NCBI RefSeq assembly: GCF_022829405.1
Contig: NZ_JAKSXW010000033.1
Location: forward strand, 1-64,000
Source: Methylobacterium sp. J-076
Lineage (GTDB): Bacteria > Pseudomonadota > Alphaproteobacteria > Rhizobiales > Beijerinckiaceae
Direction: 5' to 3'
DNA: 64,000 nucleotides
The position numbers and the translations under genes are program-made. Below, one piece after another: positions 52,921 to 61,233 of the stretch; within the stretch, counting starts at the first letter, position 1; each line of letters opens with the position of its first letter. The notes under the pieces are model-generated. The model did not search any database and was not told the DNA's origin. It saw only the letters and a program-made list of their open reading frames with translations.

Positions 52921-53085
52921 TCCCTCCCCCCTGTGCGGGGGAGGGTGGCCCCGGCGTCAGCCGGGGTCGGGAGAGGGGGGCGCCGCGTCCGGAGAGGTCG
53001 CGGACCGAGCCCCTTCCGGACCCGTCGCGCCGCCCCTCTCCTACCCTGCTGCGCAGGGTACCCTCCCCCGCAGAGGGGGGAGGGA
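52921..53085. repeat. Imperfect palindromic element before murJ
   Basis: Arms 52921-52946 and 53060-53085 are reverse complements over 26 bases with one mismatch. Inner blocks GAGAGGGG and CCCCTCTC also pair. The 165-base unit looks like a non-autonomous palindromic or MITE-like element. I see no transposase and no clear target duplication. The arms themselves consist of G and C runs (TCCCTCCCCC). Confidence 0.7.
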
Positions 53086-53114
53086 GGCGCCCTATCGCGT
53101 CGGCGCGCCCGGCC

Positions 53115-54641
53115 ATGATCCGCTCCATCCTCTCCGTCGGCGGGTGGACACTGGTCTCCCGCGTCACCGGCTTCGCCCGGGACGTGGTGATGGCCGCCGT
53201 CATGGGGGCGGGGCCGCTGGCCGACGCCTTCGTCGTCGCCTTCCGGCTGCCGAACCACTTCCGCGCGATCTTCGGCGAGGGGGCGTTCAACACCGCCTTC
53301 GTGCCCTCCTACGCCGCCCTCGAGGAGGCGGGGGCGACCGGCGCCGCCCGGCGCTTCGCCGACCGCGTCTTCACGCTGATGCTGATCGTGCAGCTCGTGC
53401 TGCTGAACCTCGCCCTGCCGTTGATGCCCTGGGTGGTCCACGCCCTGGCGCCGGGCTTCGAGGAGGGGGGTGAGCGGTTCCAGCTGGCGGTGGCGCTGAC
53501 GCGGATCACCTTCCCCTACCTGCTGTTCATGACCCTGGTGACGCTGCTGTCGGGCATCCTCAACGCCCACCGCCGCTTCGCCGTGGCCGCCGGGGCTCCG
53601 GTGCTGCTTAACCTCGCCATGCTGGCGGCGCTGGCGGTGAGCTTCCTGTTCCCGAACGCGGCCTACGCCGCCGCCTGGGGCGTCTCGGTCTCCGGCGTGC
53701 TCCAGTTCGGCCTGCTCTGGATCGGGTGCCGCCGGGCCGGCGTGATGCCCGACCTCGCGGTGCCCCGCCTCGACCCTGCGCTCAGGCGGTTCTTCGCGGT
53801 GCTCGGCCCGGCCGTCATCGGCTCGGCCGGGTTCCAGATCGCCGCCTTCGCCGACACGATCATCGCCAGCTGGCTGCCGACCGGGGCGGTCTCGGCGCTC
53901 TACTATGCCGACCGGCTCTACCAGCTGCCCTTCGGCGTCATCGCCATCGCCGCGGGGACGGTGCTGCTGCCGGAGATGAGCCGCCGCATCGCCGCCGGCG
54001 ACCTGGCCGGGGCGCACGGGGCGCAGAACCGGGCGGCGGGGTTCTCGCTGGCCCTCTCGGCGCCCTTCACCGTCGCCTTCCTGACGATCCCCGGCCTGAT
54101 CATGGCCGCCCTGTTCCAGCGGGGCGAGTTCACCGGCGAGGACGCCGCCCGCGCCGCCTCGGTGCTCGCGGCCTACGGGCTGGCGCTGCCCGCGGTGGTG
54201 CTGGTGCGCAGCGCGGTGGCGAGCTTCTATTCCCGCCAGGACACGAAGACGCCCCTGTGGGCCTCCCTCAGCGCCATCGCCGTCAACGTCGTGCTGAAGC
54301 TGTGGCTGACCGGGCCCTACGGCGTCACCGGCCTCGCCCTGGCGACGGCGGTGAGCCAATGGGTCAACCTCGCCATCCTCGTGGGGCTCGCCCTGCGCCG
54401 GGGCTGGACGGCGCCGGGGCGCACCCTCGGCCTCACGGTGCTCGGGGTCGCCCTGGCCTGCCTCGCCCTCACGGGCGTCGCCCTCGCCGGGCGGCCGCTC
54501 GCCGAGGCCCTGGTGCCGGCCATGGGCCATGGCCGGGAGATCGCGGTGCTCGGGCTCCTCGGGATCGCGGGGGCGGTGGTCTATGGCGGGCTGCTCCTCG
54601 GGCTGCTGCACCTGTTCGGCCTGCGTCTTCGCCGGGCGTGA
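53115..54641 (+). CDS. murJ: Lipid II flippase MurJ
   Basis: A 508-residue membrane protein with 13-14 helices that moves lipid II to the periplasmic face for peptidoglycan synthesis. RSILSVGGWTLVSRVTGFAR and FRLPNHFRAIFGEGAFNTAF are characteristic and include conserved basic residues. YADRLYQLPFGVIAIAAGT and SRRIAAGDLAG are also typical. ATG 53115 gives the family N-terminus; the much longer upstream frame runs through the palindromic repeat and is not coding. Confidence 0.95.
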   Translation: MIRSILSVGGWTLVSRVTGFARDVVMAAVMGAGPLADAFVVAFRLPNHFRAIFGEGAFNTAFVPSYAALEEAGATGAARRFADRVFTLMLIVQLVLLNLALPLMPWVVHALAPGFEEGGERFQLAVALTRITFPYLLFMTLVTLLSGILNAHRRFAVAAGAPVLLNLAMLAALAVSFLFPNAAYAAAWGVSVSGVLQFGLLWIGCRRAGVMPDLAVPRLDPALRRFFAVLGPAVIGSAGFQIAAFADTIIASWLPTGAVSALYYADRLYQLPFGVIAIAAGTVLLPEMSRRIAAGDLAGAHGAQNRAAGFSLALSAPFTVAFLTIPGLIMAALFQRGEFTGEDAARAASVLAAYGLALPAVVLVRSAVASFYSRQDTKTPLWASLSAIAVNVVLKLWLTGPYGVTGLALATAVSQWVNLAILVGLALRRGWTAPGRTLGLTVLGVALACLALTGVALAGRPLAEALVPAMGHGREIAVLGLLGIAGAVVYGGLLLGLLHLFGLRLRRA

Positions 54642-54693
54642 ACGGAGCCCCCGCCCGCCCTAGATCGGGGGGATGATCGTCCGGGAGGGCCGC

Positions 54694-55368
54694 ATGTCCG
54701 ACTTTGACCTGCTCGCGGGGATGCGCGCGGCCGTCTTCGATGCCTACGGCACGCTGTTCGACGTGAACGCGGCCGTGCAGCGCCACGCCGACGCCATCGG
54801 GCCCCAGGCGACCACCCTCTCCGAGATGTGGCGCACGAAGCAGCTCGAATACAGCTGGGTGCTCGGGCTGATGGGCCGCTACGAGCCGTTCTGGACCCTC
54901 ACCGAGCGCGCCCTCGACTACGCCCTCGCCCGGCACCCGTCCGTGGACCGGACCCTGCGCGGGCCGCTGCTCGACGCCTACCGCGACCTCGACGCCTACC
55001 CCGAGGTGCCCGGCACCCTCGCCGCCCTCCGGACGGGGGGGCTCCGCACGGCGATCCTCACCAACGGCGACCGGCCGATGGTGGACCGGGCCGTCGCCTC
55101 GGCCGGGCTGGCGGGGCATCTCGACGCAGTGCTCTCGGTGGACGAGGCGCGGGTGTTCAAGACCCACCCCGACGCCTACCGCATCGCCCTCGACCGGTTG
55201 GGGGTCGGGCGGGAGGAGGTGGTGTTCTGCTCCTCGAACCGCTGGGATATCGCCGGCGCCGCCGCCTTCGGCTTCCGTGCCGTCTGGATCAACCGCAAGG
55301 GCCTGCCGGACGAGTACGGTGACCTCGCCCCCGCCGCAGTGCTGTCCTCCCTCGACGGGCTCCTTTAG
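54694..55368 (+). CDS. HAD hydrolase, haloacid dehalogenase type II
   Basis: A 224-residue HAD-superfamily enzyme. Motif I is VFDAYGTLFDV with the nucleophilic Asp; LTNGDRPMVDRAV has motif II; HPDAYRIALDRLG and FCSSNRWDIAGAAAFGF have the later motifs, including the Ser-Asn-Arg pattern of 2-haloacid dehalogenases. The natural substrate may be a halogenated or phosphorylated acid. ATG 54694 follows GGGAGG at good spacing; ATG 54673 is the alternative. It lies 52 bases after murJ. Confidence 0.88.
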   Translation: MSDFDLLAGMRAAVFDAYGTLFDVNAAVQRHADAIGPQATTLSEMWRTKQLEYSWVLGLMGRYEPFWTLTERALDYALARHPSVDRTLRGPLLDAYRDLDAYPEVPGTLAALRTGGLRTAILTNGDRPMVDRAVASAGLAGHLDAVLSVDEARVFKTHPDAYRIALDRLGVGREEVVFCSSNRWDIAGAAAFGFRAVWINRKGLPDEYGDLAPAAVLSSLDGLL

Positions 55369-55420
55369 CGCCGCCGCCGTCCCGGCGCGGGGGCACCTCG
55401 CGGAGGTGCCCTGTCCGGTG

Positions 55421-55472
55421 GCGTCCCGCGTCCCTGGGTCGCTTCACTGCGTTCGCGATGACGGGGAGGGTG
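55421..55472. repeat. Partial copy of the 115-bp repeat family
   Basis: GGCGTCCCGCGTCCCTGGGT, CGCTTCACTGCG and TCGCGATGACGGGGAGGG match half of the unit at 21119-21660 with a few substitutions. It lies between the HAD gene and the small secreted protein. Confidence 0.75.
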
Positions 55473-55570
55473 TTCGTGCGCCCACTGCCTCGGCAAGCGG
55501 TGTGAAGCCTTCCGACAAAATTAAGGCTCTCGCGCTCTCATCCGCCCAACACGAGCAGGAGAGTTCTCGC

Positions 55571-55921
55571 GTGTCCGTTCAGATGCCCTTCACCGTCCTT
55601 CGGGCCGGCGCCCTCGCGCTGGCCGGTCTTCTCACGGTTACGGTCGCCCCCGCCTCGGCCCGTGACGGCCAGAATGGCGCGATCATCGGCGGCTTGGCCG
55701 CTGGCGTCGTCGGCGGCGTGGTCGGCAGCGCCCTCATCAACGGCGCCAACAACCCGCCCCCGCCGCCCCCGCCGGAATACCGCCCGCGCCGCGTCCTCGT
55801 GGAGGAGCCCGAGACCGTGATCGTCCGCGAGCGCCGCGGCCCGATCTGTCATTACGAGCGCCGCAAGGTGTGGCTCGACGACGAGAACTTCACCTTCAAG
55901 CGCGTCGAGGTCTGCGAGTAA
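55571..55921 (+). CDS. Secreted protein with glycine-zipper and polyproline segments
   Basis: A 116-residue precursor. A signal peptide (about 1-33, ending APASARDG) is followed by GAIIGGLAAGVVGGVVGSAL, a glycine-zipper that can insert into membranes, then seven prolines and a C-terminal domain with two cysteines (GPICHYERR and VEVC). AGGAG lies about 10 bases before GTG 55571. Such proteins are frequent in Rhizobiales, with unknown function. It converges with dnaN. Confidence 0.75.
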   Translation: MSVQMPFTVLRAGALALAGLLTVTVAPASARDGQNGAIIGGLAAGVVGGVVGSALINGANNPPPPPPPEYRPRRVLVEEPETVIVRERRGPICHYERRKVWLDDENFTFKRVEVCE

Positions 55922-55936
55922 GTCCCCCTACGCCCT

Positions 55937-55961
55937 CCGCCGCCCCCGTCCGGGGCGGCGG
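55937..55961. terminator. Bidirectional hairpin between the secreted protein and dnaN
   Basis: Perfect 10-bp arms (55937-55946 with 55952-55961, loop of 5) lie in the 46-base gap between two convergent genes. It can serve both, although neither side has a long T-run. Confidence 0.65.
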
Positions 55962-55967
55962 GGCGGA

Positions 55968-57089
55968 TCACACCCGCATCGGCATCAGCACGTAGAGCGC
56001 CGAGGCGCCCTCGCGGTCCTGGATCAGGGTCGGGGAGCCGGGATCGGCCAGCCTGAACAGGGCGGTGTCGCCCTCGAGCTGGGCCGTGATGTCGAGGAGG
56101 TAGCGGGCGTTGAAGCCGATATCGAGGGCGCCCGCGCCGTAATCGACGTCGAGCTCCTCCGTCGCGCTGCCGGCGTCCGGGTTGTTGACCGACAGGGCGA
56201 GCCGCCCCTCCGTCAGCCCCAGCTTCACCGCCCGGCCGCGCTCCGAGGAGATGGTCGAGACCCGGTCTACCGCCTTGGCGAAGCTGTCGCGCTCCACGGT
56301 GAGGCGCTTGTCGTTGTTGGCCGGGATCACGCGCTGATAGTCGGGGAAGGTGCCGTCGATCAGCTTCGAGATCAGCGTCAGCCCGTCCGCGAAACGCAGG
56401 CGGATCTTGGCCGGCGACAGGTCGATGCCGACGCTCTCGCCGCCGTCGTCCAGGAGCTTCTGGATCTCGGCCACCGCCTTGCGCGGCACGATCACCCCCG
56501 GCATCCCGGTGCTGCCGGGGGGGGCGGGGATCTCGACCCGGGCGAGGCGGTGCCCGTCCGTGGCGACGGCGCGCAGCACCGGCTCGCCGTCGGATTCCAG
56601 CACGTGCAGGTAGATGCCGTTGAGGTAGTAGCGCGTCTCCTCGGTGGAGATCGCGAACTGCGTCTTGTCGATGAGCCGCTTCAGGTCCGCGGCGGCGATC
56701 GCGAAGCCGTGCGGCATCTCGCCGGTGGCGAGGTCCGGGAAGTCCCCCTCCGGCAGGGCGCCCAGGGCGAAGCGGGAGCGGCCGGAGCGGATCGTCATCT
56801 GCCCGCTCTCGCCGCCGGTGTCCAGGGAGACCTGAGCGCCTTCGGGCAGCTTGCGGACGATGTCGTAGAGGACGTGCGCGGGCACCGTGGTCGCGCCGGG
56901 ATCGGCCACGTCGGCCGGGATGCTCTCCGTCACCTCGATGTCGAGGTCGGTCGCCTTCAACTGCAGGCTCGACCCGTCGCTGCGCAGGAGCACGTTCGAC
57001 AGGATCGGGATGGTGTTGCGCCGTTCCACCACGCGGTGAACGTGGCCGAGCGACCTGAGGAGGGCCGCGCGCTCGACGATGACCTTCAT
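55968..57089 (-). CDS. dnaN: DNA polymerase III beta subunit (sliding clamp)
   Basis: DnaN (373 residues) is the ring clamp that tethers polymerase III to DNA. MKVIVERAALLRSLGHVHRV, RNTIPILSNVLLRSDG, YYLNGIYLHV and the C-terminal ALYVLMPMRV are the family signatures across the three domains. I start at ATG 57089. dnaA is not adjacent here, so the dnaA-dnaN pairing common elsewhere is broken in this genome or lies outside the window. Confidence 0.97.
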   Translation of the reverse strand: MKVIVERAALLRSLGHVHRVVERRNTIPILSNVLLRSDGSSLQLKATDLDIEVTESIPADVADPGATTVPAHVLYDIVRKLPEGAQVSLDTGGESGQMTIRSGRSRFALGALPEGDFPDLATGEMPHGFAIAAADLKRLIDKTQFAISTEETRYYLNGIYLHVLESDGEPVLRAVATDGHRLARVEIPAPPGSTGMPGVIVPRKAVAEIQKLLDDGGESVGIDLSPAKIRLRFADGLTLISKLIDGTFPDYQRVIPANNDKRLTVERDSFAKAVDRVSTISSERGRAVKLGLTEGRLALSVNNPDAGSATEELDVDYGAGALDIGFNARYLLDITAQLEGDTALFRLADPGSPTLIQDREGASALYVLMPMRV

Positions 57090-57216
57090 CGCACAACTCT
57101 GACTAATCGGGGCCGCGGCGGCCCCAGGAGAACGGTCGTTCAGCTTGGCGAAGCGCCCGGGGGAAGGCAAGGCCGCCACGCCTGACTCTCACAGGCGAGG
57201 CGGCCCTGCGGACCCC

Positions 57217-58500
57217 TCACCCCCGCTTGTCGAGGGGGCGGCCGAGGAGCCGGGCGAATTCCGCCTCGATCTCCTCGACGGAGAACGGGTTGCCGGGGGA
57301 TTTCGGTTCCGCCTTCGGGGCGGCCGGCTCGGTGCGCGGGGAGGCCGGGCGCGCCTTCTCGGGGGCCCGTGCCGGGCGGGCCGGCGGCAGCGCGGGTGCG
57401 GGCGGCTCGGGACTCCGCGCGACCGGCTCCGGGTCCCTCGGCTCGGCCGGGACCGGCGCCGCCATGGCGGCGGCCACGGGGTCGACCGGTGCCGTCTCCA
57501 AGGCCGCCATGCCGGCCGCGATCGGGTCGATCTCGCGCCTCGGCTCCGGCTTCGGCTCGGGTTTCACCTCGACCTTGGCGTCGTTCCTGGCCAAGGCGTC
57601 GTTCCTGGCCGGCGGCGCGACCGGAGCCGCGGCCGGGGAGGGCGCCGCCGGCGGCGGGGCCGCCGCGGAACTCGGGCGGGCGATGGCGGCCTGAAGCTGC
57701 CGGGCCATGTCCGACAGGATCGAGGGATCGACCGGGCGCGGCTCGCCCGGCGGCGGGGTGAGCGGCGGCAGGACGAGGCCCGCATCCGATGGCCTGGCCG
57801 TCTCGACCGGGCGTGCGGGCTCGGGTTGCCGGTCCAGGGACGGCGGCGTCGTGCGCAGGGTCCTGGGGCGCACGAAGGGCTCGCGCAGGGTGGGCGGCGG
57901 GGAGGGCGTCGGCCCCGGCAGGGGGATGTCCCGGCCGGGCTCGTCCCCGCCGATCAAGCCGGCGTCGAGGGGCCTCCGCACGGGCGGCGGCGTCAGGGAG
58001 CCCGGCACCGGCGACGGCACCACCACCGGCATCTCGAACGTCGCCGGGGGGCGGCGGGCCGCCGTCTCGCCGATGGCGCGGGCCGGCTCGGCGATGGCCC
58101 GCGGCGGCTCGGGCAGCCGCCCGGCCTCCGCCAGGGGGTCGGGGAGGGGTTCGGCGGCGGGCTCGGCCCGGAGCGCCGGCTCGGCGAGGGCGCGCTGCCC
58201 GCGCTGGATGTTGCGCTCGACCACCACGTCGTTGGGCCCGCCGACGAGCAGCAGGTGCTCGACATTGTCCCGCCGCAGCAGGATCAGCTGGCGGGACCGG
58301 TCGAGCTCGTAGACATCGACGATCCCGAGCCGGGGCTGGCGCGAGCGGGCGCCGCGCGTCTGCAACGCACCCCCGCCCCCCGTCAGGCGGCGGACCAGGA
58401 ATACGATCGCCGCGAGCACCGAAAAGATGACCGCGAAGATGACGAGATACTGGATGATCGGGGAGCCGTCAGAGCCGAACACTGATCGTAGCCATGACAA
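57217..58500 (-). CDS. fliO: FliO-like flagellar biosynthesis protein with long proline-rich tail
   Basis: A 427-residue protein. One membrane helix (about 15-38) precedes a FliO-like domain (about 50-100) with RLGIVDVYELDRSRQLILLR and RDNVEHLLLVGGPNDVVVER, as in FliO proteins that help assemble the FliP export gate. About 270 residues of Pro/Ala/Glu-rich disordered sequence follow, ending in a small helix (FSVEEIEAEFARLLGRPLDK). Classical FliO is 90-150 residues, so the tail is unusual. It is divergent from flgB, sharing a CtrA-box region. The assignment rests mainly on this domain and context. Confidence 0.72.
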   Translation of the reverse strand: MSWLRSVFGSDGSPIIQYLVIFAVIFSVLAAIVFLVRRLTGGGGALQTRGARSRQPRLGIVDVYELDRSRQLILLRRDNVEHLLLVGGPNDVVVERNIQRGQRALAEPALRAEPAAEPLPDPLAEAGRLPEPPRAIAEPARAIGETAARRPPATFEMPVVVPSPVPGSLTPPPVRRPLDAGLIGGDEPGRDIPLPGPTPSPPPTLREPFVRPRTLRTTPPSLDRQPEPARPVETARPSDAGLVLPPLTPPPGEPRPVDPSILSDMARQLQAAIARPSSAAAPPPAAPSPAAAPVAPPARNDALARNDAKVEVKPEPKPEPRREIDPIAAGMAALETAPVDPVAAAMAAPVPAEPRDPEPVARSPEPPAPALPPARPARAPEKARPASPRTEPAAPKAEPKSPGNPFSVEEIEAEFARLLGRPLDKRG

Positions 58501-58588
58501 GGTTACGCACTCGCACGTTCCGGCCGCGGTGGGATCCGCGGCGGGCGATGCGTCATAACACGATGATCACGCGCGAGGGCAGGCCGAG

Positions 58589-58603
58589 TTAAGGCTTCGT
58601 TAA
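58589..58603. promoter_or_regulatory. CtrA box 1 (fliO-flgB intergenic region)
   Basis: TTAA-GGCTTCG-TTAA is an exact match to the CtrA consensus TTAA-N7-TTAA. It lies in the 268-base divergent region before the flagellar operon. CtrA drives many early flagellar operons in alphaproteobacteria. Confidence 0.75.
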
Positions 58604-58692
58604 CAGCTCGTTGGCGGCTGCGGCCATGTATCGTCCCGGATTCGTCGCCCCCGGGGCGGCATTCGGCGGAATGACAGGCCTGTCTTGCATCT

Positions 58693-58707
58693 TTAACGGC
58701 TCGTTAA
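58693..58707. promoter_or_regulatory. CtrA box 2 (fliO-flgB intergenic region)
   Basis: TTAA-CGGCTCG-TTAA is a second exact CtrA consensus, 104 bases from the first and 62 bases before flgB. Box 2 is well placed to control flgB, and box 1 could serve the FliO-like gene. Confidence 0.75.
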
Positions 58708-58768
58708 CCATGGACGCGGCAGTTTTTGCCGAGCCCGGTCGCGCCGGGTCCCGTCGCCGGAGGGGTCC

Positions 58769-59173
58769 TTGGCCATCACCGACCTGCCCATGCTGGCGAT
58801 GCTGCGCACCCGCATGCAGTGGAATCAAGCTCGCCAGACCGTGATCGCTCAGAACGTCGCGAATGCGGACACGCCGGGCTTCAAGCCCCACGACCTCGCC
58901 GAGCTGCGCTTCGACCGGGCCACGGGCACGGCCCAGGCCACCTCCCCGAGCCTCAGCCTGACCGCGGCGGGGCACCTCGCCCCGATCGGCCAGTCCGAGG
59001 CCGGGGCCGACCCGAAGCGGGCGAAGAGTTTCGAGGTCGTGCCGAGCGGGAACGGCGTGAACCTCGAGGACGAGATGATGAAGGCCGGCGACGTGCAGAC
59101 CGACTACCAGCTCGCCGCCTCGCTCTACCAGCACAGCCTGACGACCCTGAAGATCGCCATCGGCAAGAGCTGA
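58769..59173 (+). CDS. flgB: Flagellar basal-body rod protein FlgB
   Basis: FlgB (134 residues) is the first rod protein of the flagellum and is exported without a cleaved signal. WNQARQTVIAQNVANADTPG and the terminal VQTDYQLAASLYQHSLTTLK are the N- and C-terminal rod motifs. The start is TTG at 58769. It opens the flgB-flgC-fliE-fliQ-fliR-flhB series, all on the same strand. Confidence 0.94.
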   Translation: MAITDLPMLAMLRTRMQWNQARQTVIAQNVANADTPGFKPHDLAELRFDRATGTAQATSPSLSLTAAGHLAPIGQSEAGADPKRAKSFEVVPSGNGVNLEDEMMKAGDVQTDYQLAASLYQHSLTTLKIAIGKS

Positions 59174-59215
59174 TCTCTCGATATCCTGGACGGTTCCTAG
59201 ACAAAGGGGCGGGCG

Positions 59216-59623
59216 ATGGAATTCTCTAAGTCCCTGGTGGCGTCGGCCTCGGGTCTCAAGGCCCAGTCCGGGCGGATGCGGATCATCGCCGAGAACATCG
59301 CCAACGCGGATTCGGCGCCGCCCTCCCGGGGGGCGGAGCCCTACCGGCGCAAGATCCCGAGCTTCACGAGCCACCTCGACCGCGAGACCGGCGCCAACGT
59401 CGTCGAGACCGGCCGGGTCCGCCGGGATTCGACCGCGTTCCGCACCAAGCACGATCCCGGAAACCCCGCGGCCGACGCCAAGGGCGACGTGCTGATGCCG
59501 AACGTGAATCCGCTCATCGAGAACATGGACCTGCGCGAGGCCCAGCGCAGCTACGAGGCGAACCTCAACATGGTGACGACGACGCGCAAGATGATCGCGC
59601 AGACCCTCGCGATCCTGAAGTAG
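59216..59623 (+). CDS. flgC: Flagellar basal-body rod protein FlgC
   Basis: FlgC (135 residues) is a proximal rod protein. SASGLKAQSGRMRIIAENIA and NMDLREAQRSYEANLNMVTT are conserved N- and C-terminal rod motifs. GGGGCGG lies before the ATG. It follows flgB by 42 bases and precedes fliE by 10 bases. Confidence 0.95.
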   Translation: MEFSKSLVASASGLKAQSGRMRIIAENIANADSAPPSRGAEPYRRKIPSFTSHLDRETGANVVETGRVRRDSTAFRTKHDPGNPAADAKGDVLMPNVNPLIENMDLREAQRSYEANLNMVTTTRKMIAQTLAILK

Positions 59624-59633
59624 GGGCGTCGCC

Positions 59634-59948
59634 ATGGCTTCGAGCAACTTCGCGGCGGGCGCCTACGCCGCCGTCCAGGGCCTCGCCTCCGGACGGCCCA
59701 CCCCACGCGTCCAGCAGACCCAGTCGCCGGGCGAGGGCTTCGCCGGCCTCCTGGGGCAGGCGATCGATTCCGTCGGCGACGCCGGGCGCCGGGCCGACAC
59801 CCAGGCGGTCACCGCCGCCTCCGGCAAGGCCAACGTGGTCGATGTCGTCACCGCCGTCGCCGAGAGCGAGACCGCCCTGCAGACGATGGTCGCCGTCCGC
59901 GACCGCATGATCTCTGCCTACGAGGAGATCATGCGGATGCAGATCTGA
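59634..59948 (+). CDS. fliE: Flagellar hook-basal body complex protein FliE
   Basis: FliE (104 residues) joins the MS ring to the rod. It ends in VAESETALQTMVAVRDRMIS and AYEEIMRMQI, the FliE signature. The N-terminus is variable, as is normal. The ATG sits 10 bases after flgC. A 199-base gap to fliQ follows, wide for an operon, which may hold an internal promoter. Confidence 0.94.
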   Translation: MASSNFAAGAYAAVQGLASGRPTPRVQQTQSPGEGFAGLLGQAIDSVGDAGRRADTQAVTAASGKANVVDVVTAVAESETALQTMVAVRDRMISAYEEIMRMQI

Positions 59949-60147
59949 CGGGTTCGGGGGACAATCTCTCCCGTCCCTGCGCGCGGAGCGGTCCGGACGC
60001 GCCACGCGCACGGATGCCCCGCCCCGCCGGGGTTGCCTCCACCCCTCCCGCGGGGACGAGGGCGACCTCTGCAGCGTCCCGCACCACGCCCCGACGGGCG
60101 CCCTGTCCTTCCCGCGAGGCGGGCAAGTCTCTCCCTGGATCGAAACG

Positions 60148-60414
60148 ATGACCGGCCTCGCCATCCTCGACGTCGCCCGCGACGGCATCTTCGTGTTCCT
60201 GAAGGTCGCCGGGCCGATGATGCTCGTCGCCCTGTTCGTCGGCCTGATCGTCTCGCTGGTGCAGGCGCTGACCCAGATCCAGGAGCAGACGCTCATCTAC
60301 GTGCCCAAGATCGTCGCGGTGTTCGCGACGCTGCTGCTGATGCTGCCGTTCATCGGCGATGCCATGGCCGGCTACATGACCCGGATCGCCGCGCGGATCG
60401 CGGCGGGCGGCTGA
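60148..60414 (+). CDS. fliQ: Flagellar export apparatus protein FliQ
   Basis: FliQ (88 residues) is one of the core type III export gate proteins with two membrane helices. VAGPMMLVALFVGLIVSLVQ and ALTQIQEQTLIYVPKIVAVF are highly conserved. ATG 60148 gives the normal length. Confidence 0.95.
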   Translation: MTGLAILDVARDGIFVFLKVAGPMMLVALFVGLIVSLVQALTQIQEQTLIYVPKIVAVFATLLLMLPFIGDAMAGYMTRIAARIAAGG

Positions 60415-60444
60415 TGGCGGCTCGCCTGCGGTATAGGGAGGCGC

Positions 60445-61206
60445 ATGAACCTCCTCCTGCCGGGCGTCGCCTCGGCCTTCCTCCTCGTCTTCGCGCGGGT
60501 CGGCACGCTGATCATGCTGATGCCCGGCGTCGGCGAGCAGACCGTGTCGCCCCGCCTGCGCCTCGCCTTCGCGCTGATGGTGACGCTGGTGATCTACCCG
60601 ATGGCGCGGCCCCTGCTCGGCGGCACGGAGGGGATCGCCGGTCCCCGGCTGATCGGGCTCCTGTTCGGCGAGACGATCATCGGCCTCGTCATCGGCCTGA
60701 CCGTGCGGATGGTGCTCGCCGCCCTGCAGACGGCGGGCCTCATCATCTCGCAGCAGCTCGGCCTGTCCTACGCCATGACCGTCGATCCCAGCCAGGGCGG
60801 GCAGCAGGCGGCGGTGGGCAACTTCCTGTCGCTGCTCGGCATCACGCTGATCTTCGCCGCCGACCTGCATCACCTCGCCATCGAGGGGATCGCCCGGAGC
60901 TATCAGGTCCTGCCGCCGGACGGGGTGCCGGGCTTCGGCGACGCGCTGATGCTCGCCCTCAGGGCGGTGGCCCGGGGCTTCACCCTGGCCGTGCAGATCT
61001 CCGGCCCGTTCATCGCCTTCGGCATCCTGTTCAACCTCGGCCTCGGGGTGCTGTCACGGCTGATGCCGCAACTGCAGGTGTTCTTCCTGGCGGTCCCCGC
61101 CTCGGTGCTGATCGGGATGCTGATCCTCGCCGGCTCCCTGGGGGTGATGATGGGCGTCTTCATCGACGACATGGGCCGTTACCTCGGCGAGTTCGTCGGG
61201 CGCTGA
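60445..61206 (+). CDS. fliR: Flagellar export apparatus protein FliR
   Basis: FliR (253 residues) is a polytopic member of the flagellar export gate. RVGTLIMLMPGVGEQTVSPR, QQLGLSYAMTVDPSQGGQQA and AVGNFLSLLGITLIFAADLH are typical. Five or six membrane helices are visible. It follows fliQ by 30 bases. Confidence 0.95.
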   Translation: MNLLLPGVASAFLLVFARVGTLIMLMPGVGEQTVSPRLRLAFALMVTLVIYPMARPLLGGTEGIAGPRLIGLLFGETIIGLVIGLTVRMVLAALQTAGLIISQQLGLSYAMTVDPSQGGQQAAVGNFLSLLGITLIFAADLHHLAIEGIARSYQVLPPDGVPGFGDALMLALRAVARGFTLAVQISGPFIAFGILFNLGLGVLSRLMPQLQVFFLAVPASVLIGMLILAGSLGVMMGVFIDDMGRYLGEFVGR

Positions 61207-61233
61207 TGCGCGCCGGCCGGAGATCCTGAATCC

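Noticed and set aside
52839..53114. N-terminal extension of MurJ by 92 codons
   Set aside because: It would be encoded by the palindromic repeat, has no homology, and the ATG at 53115 gives the normal MurJ start.
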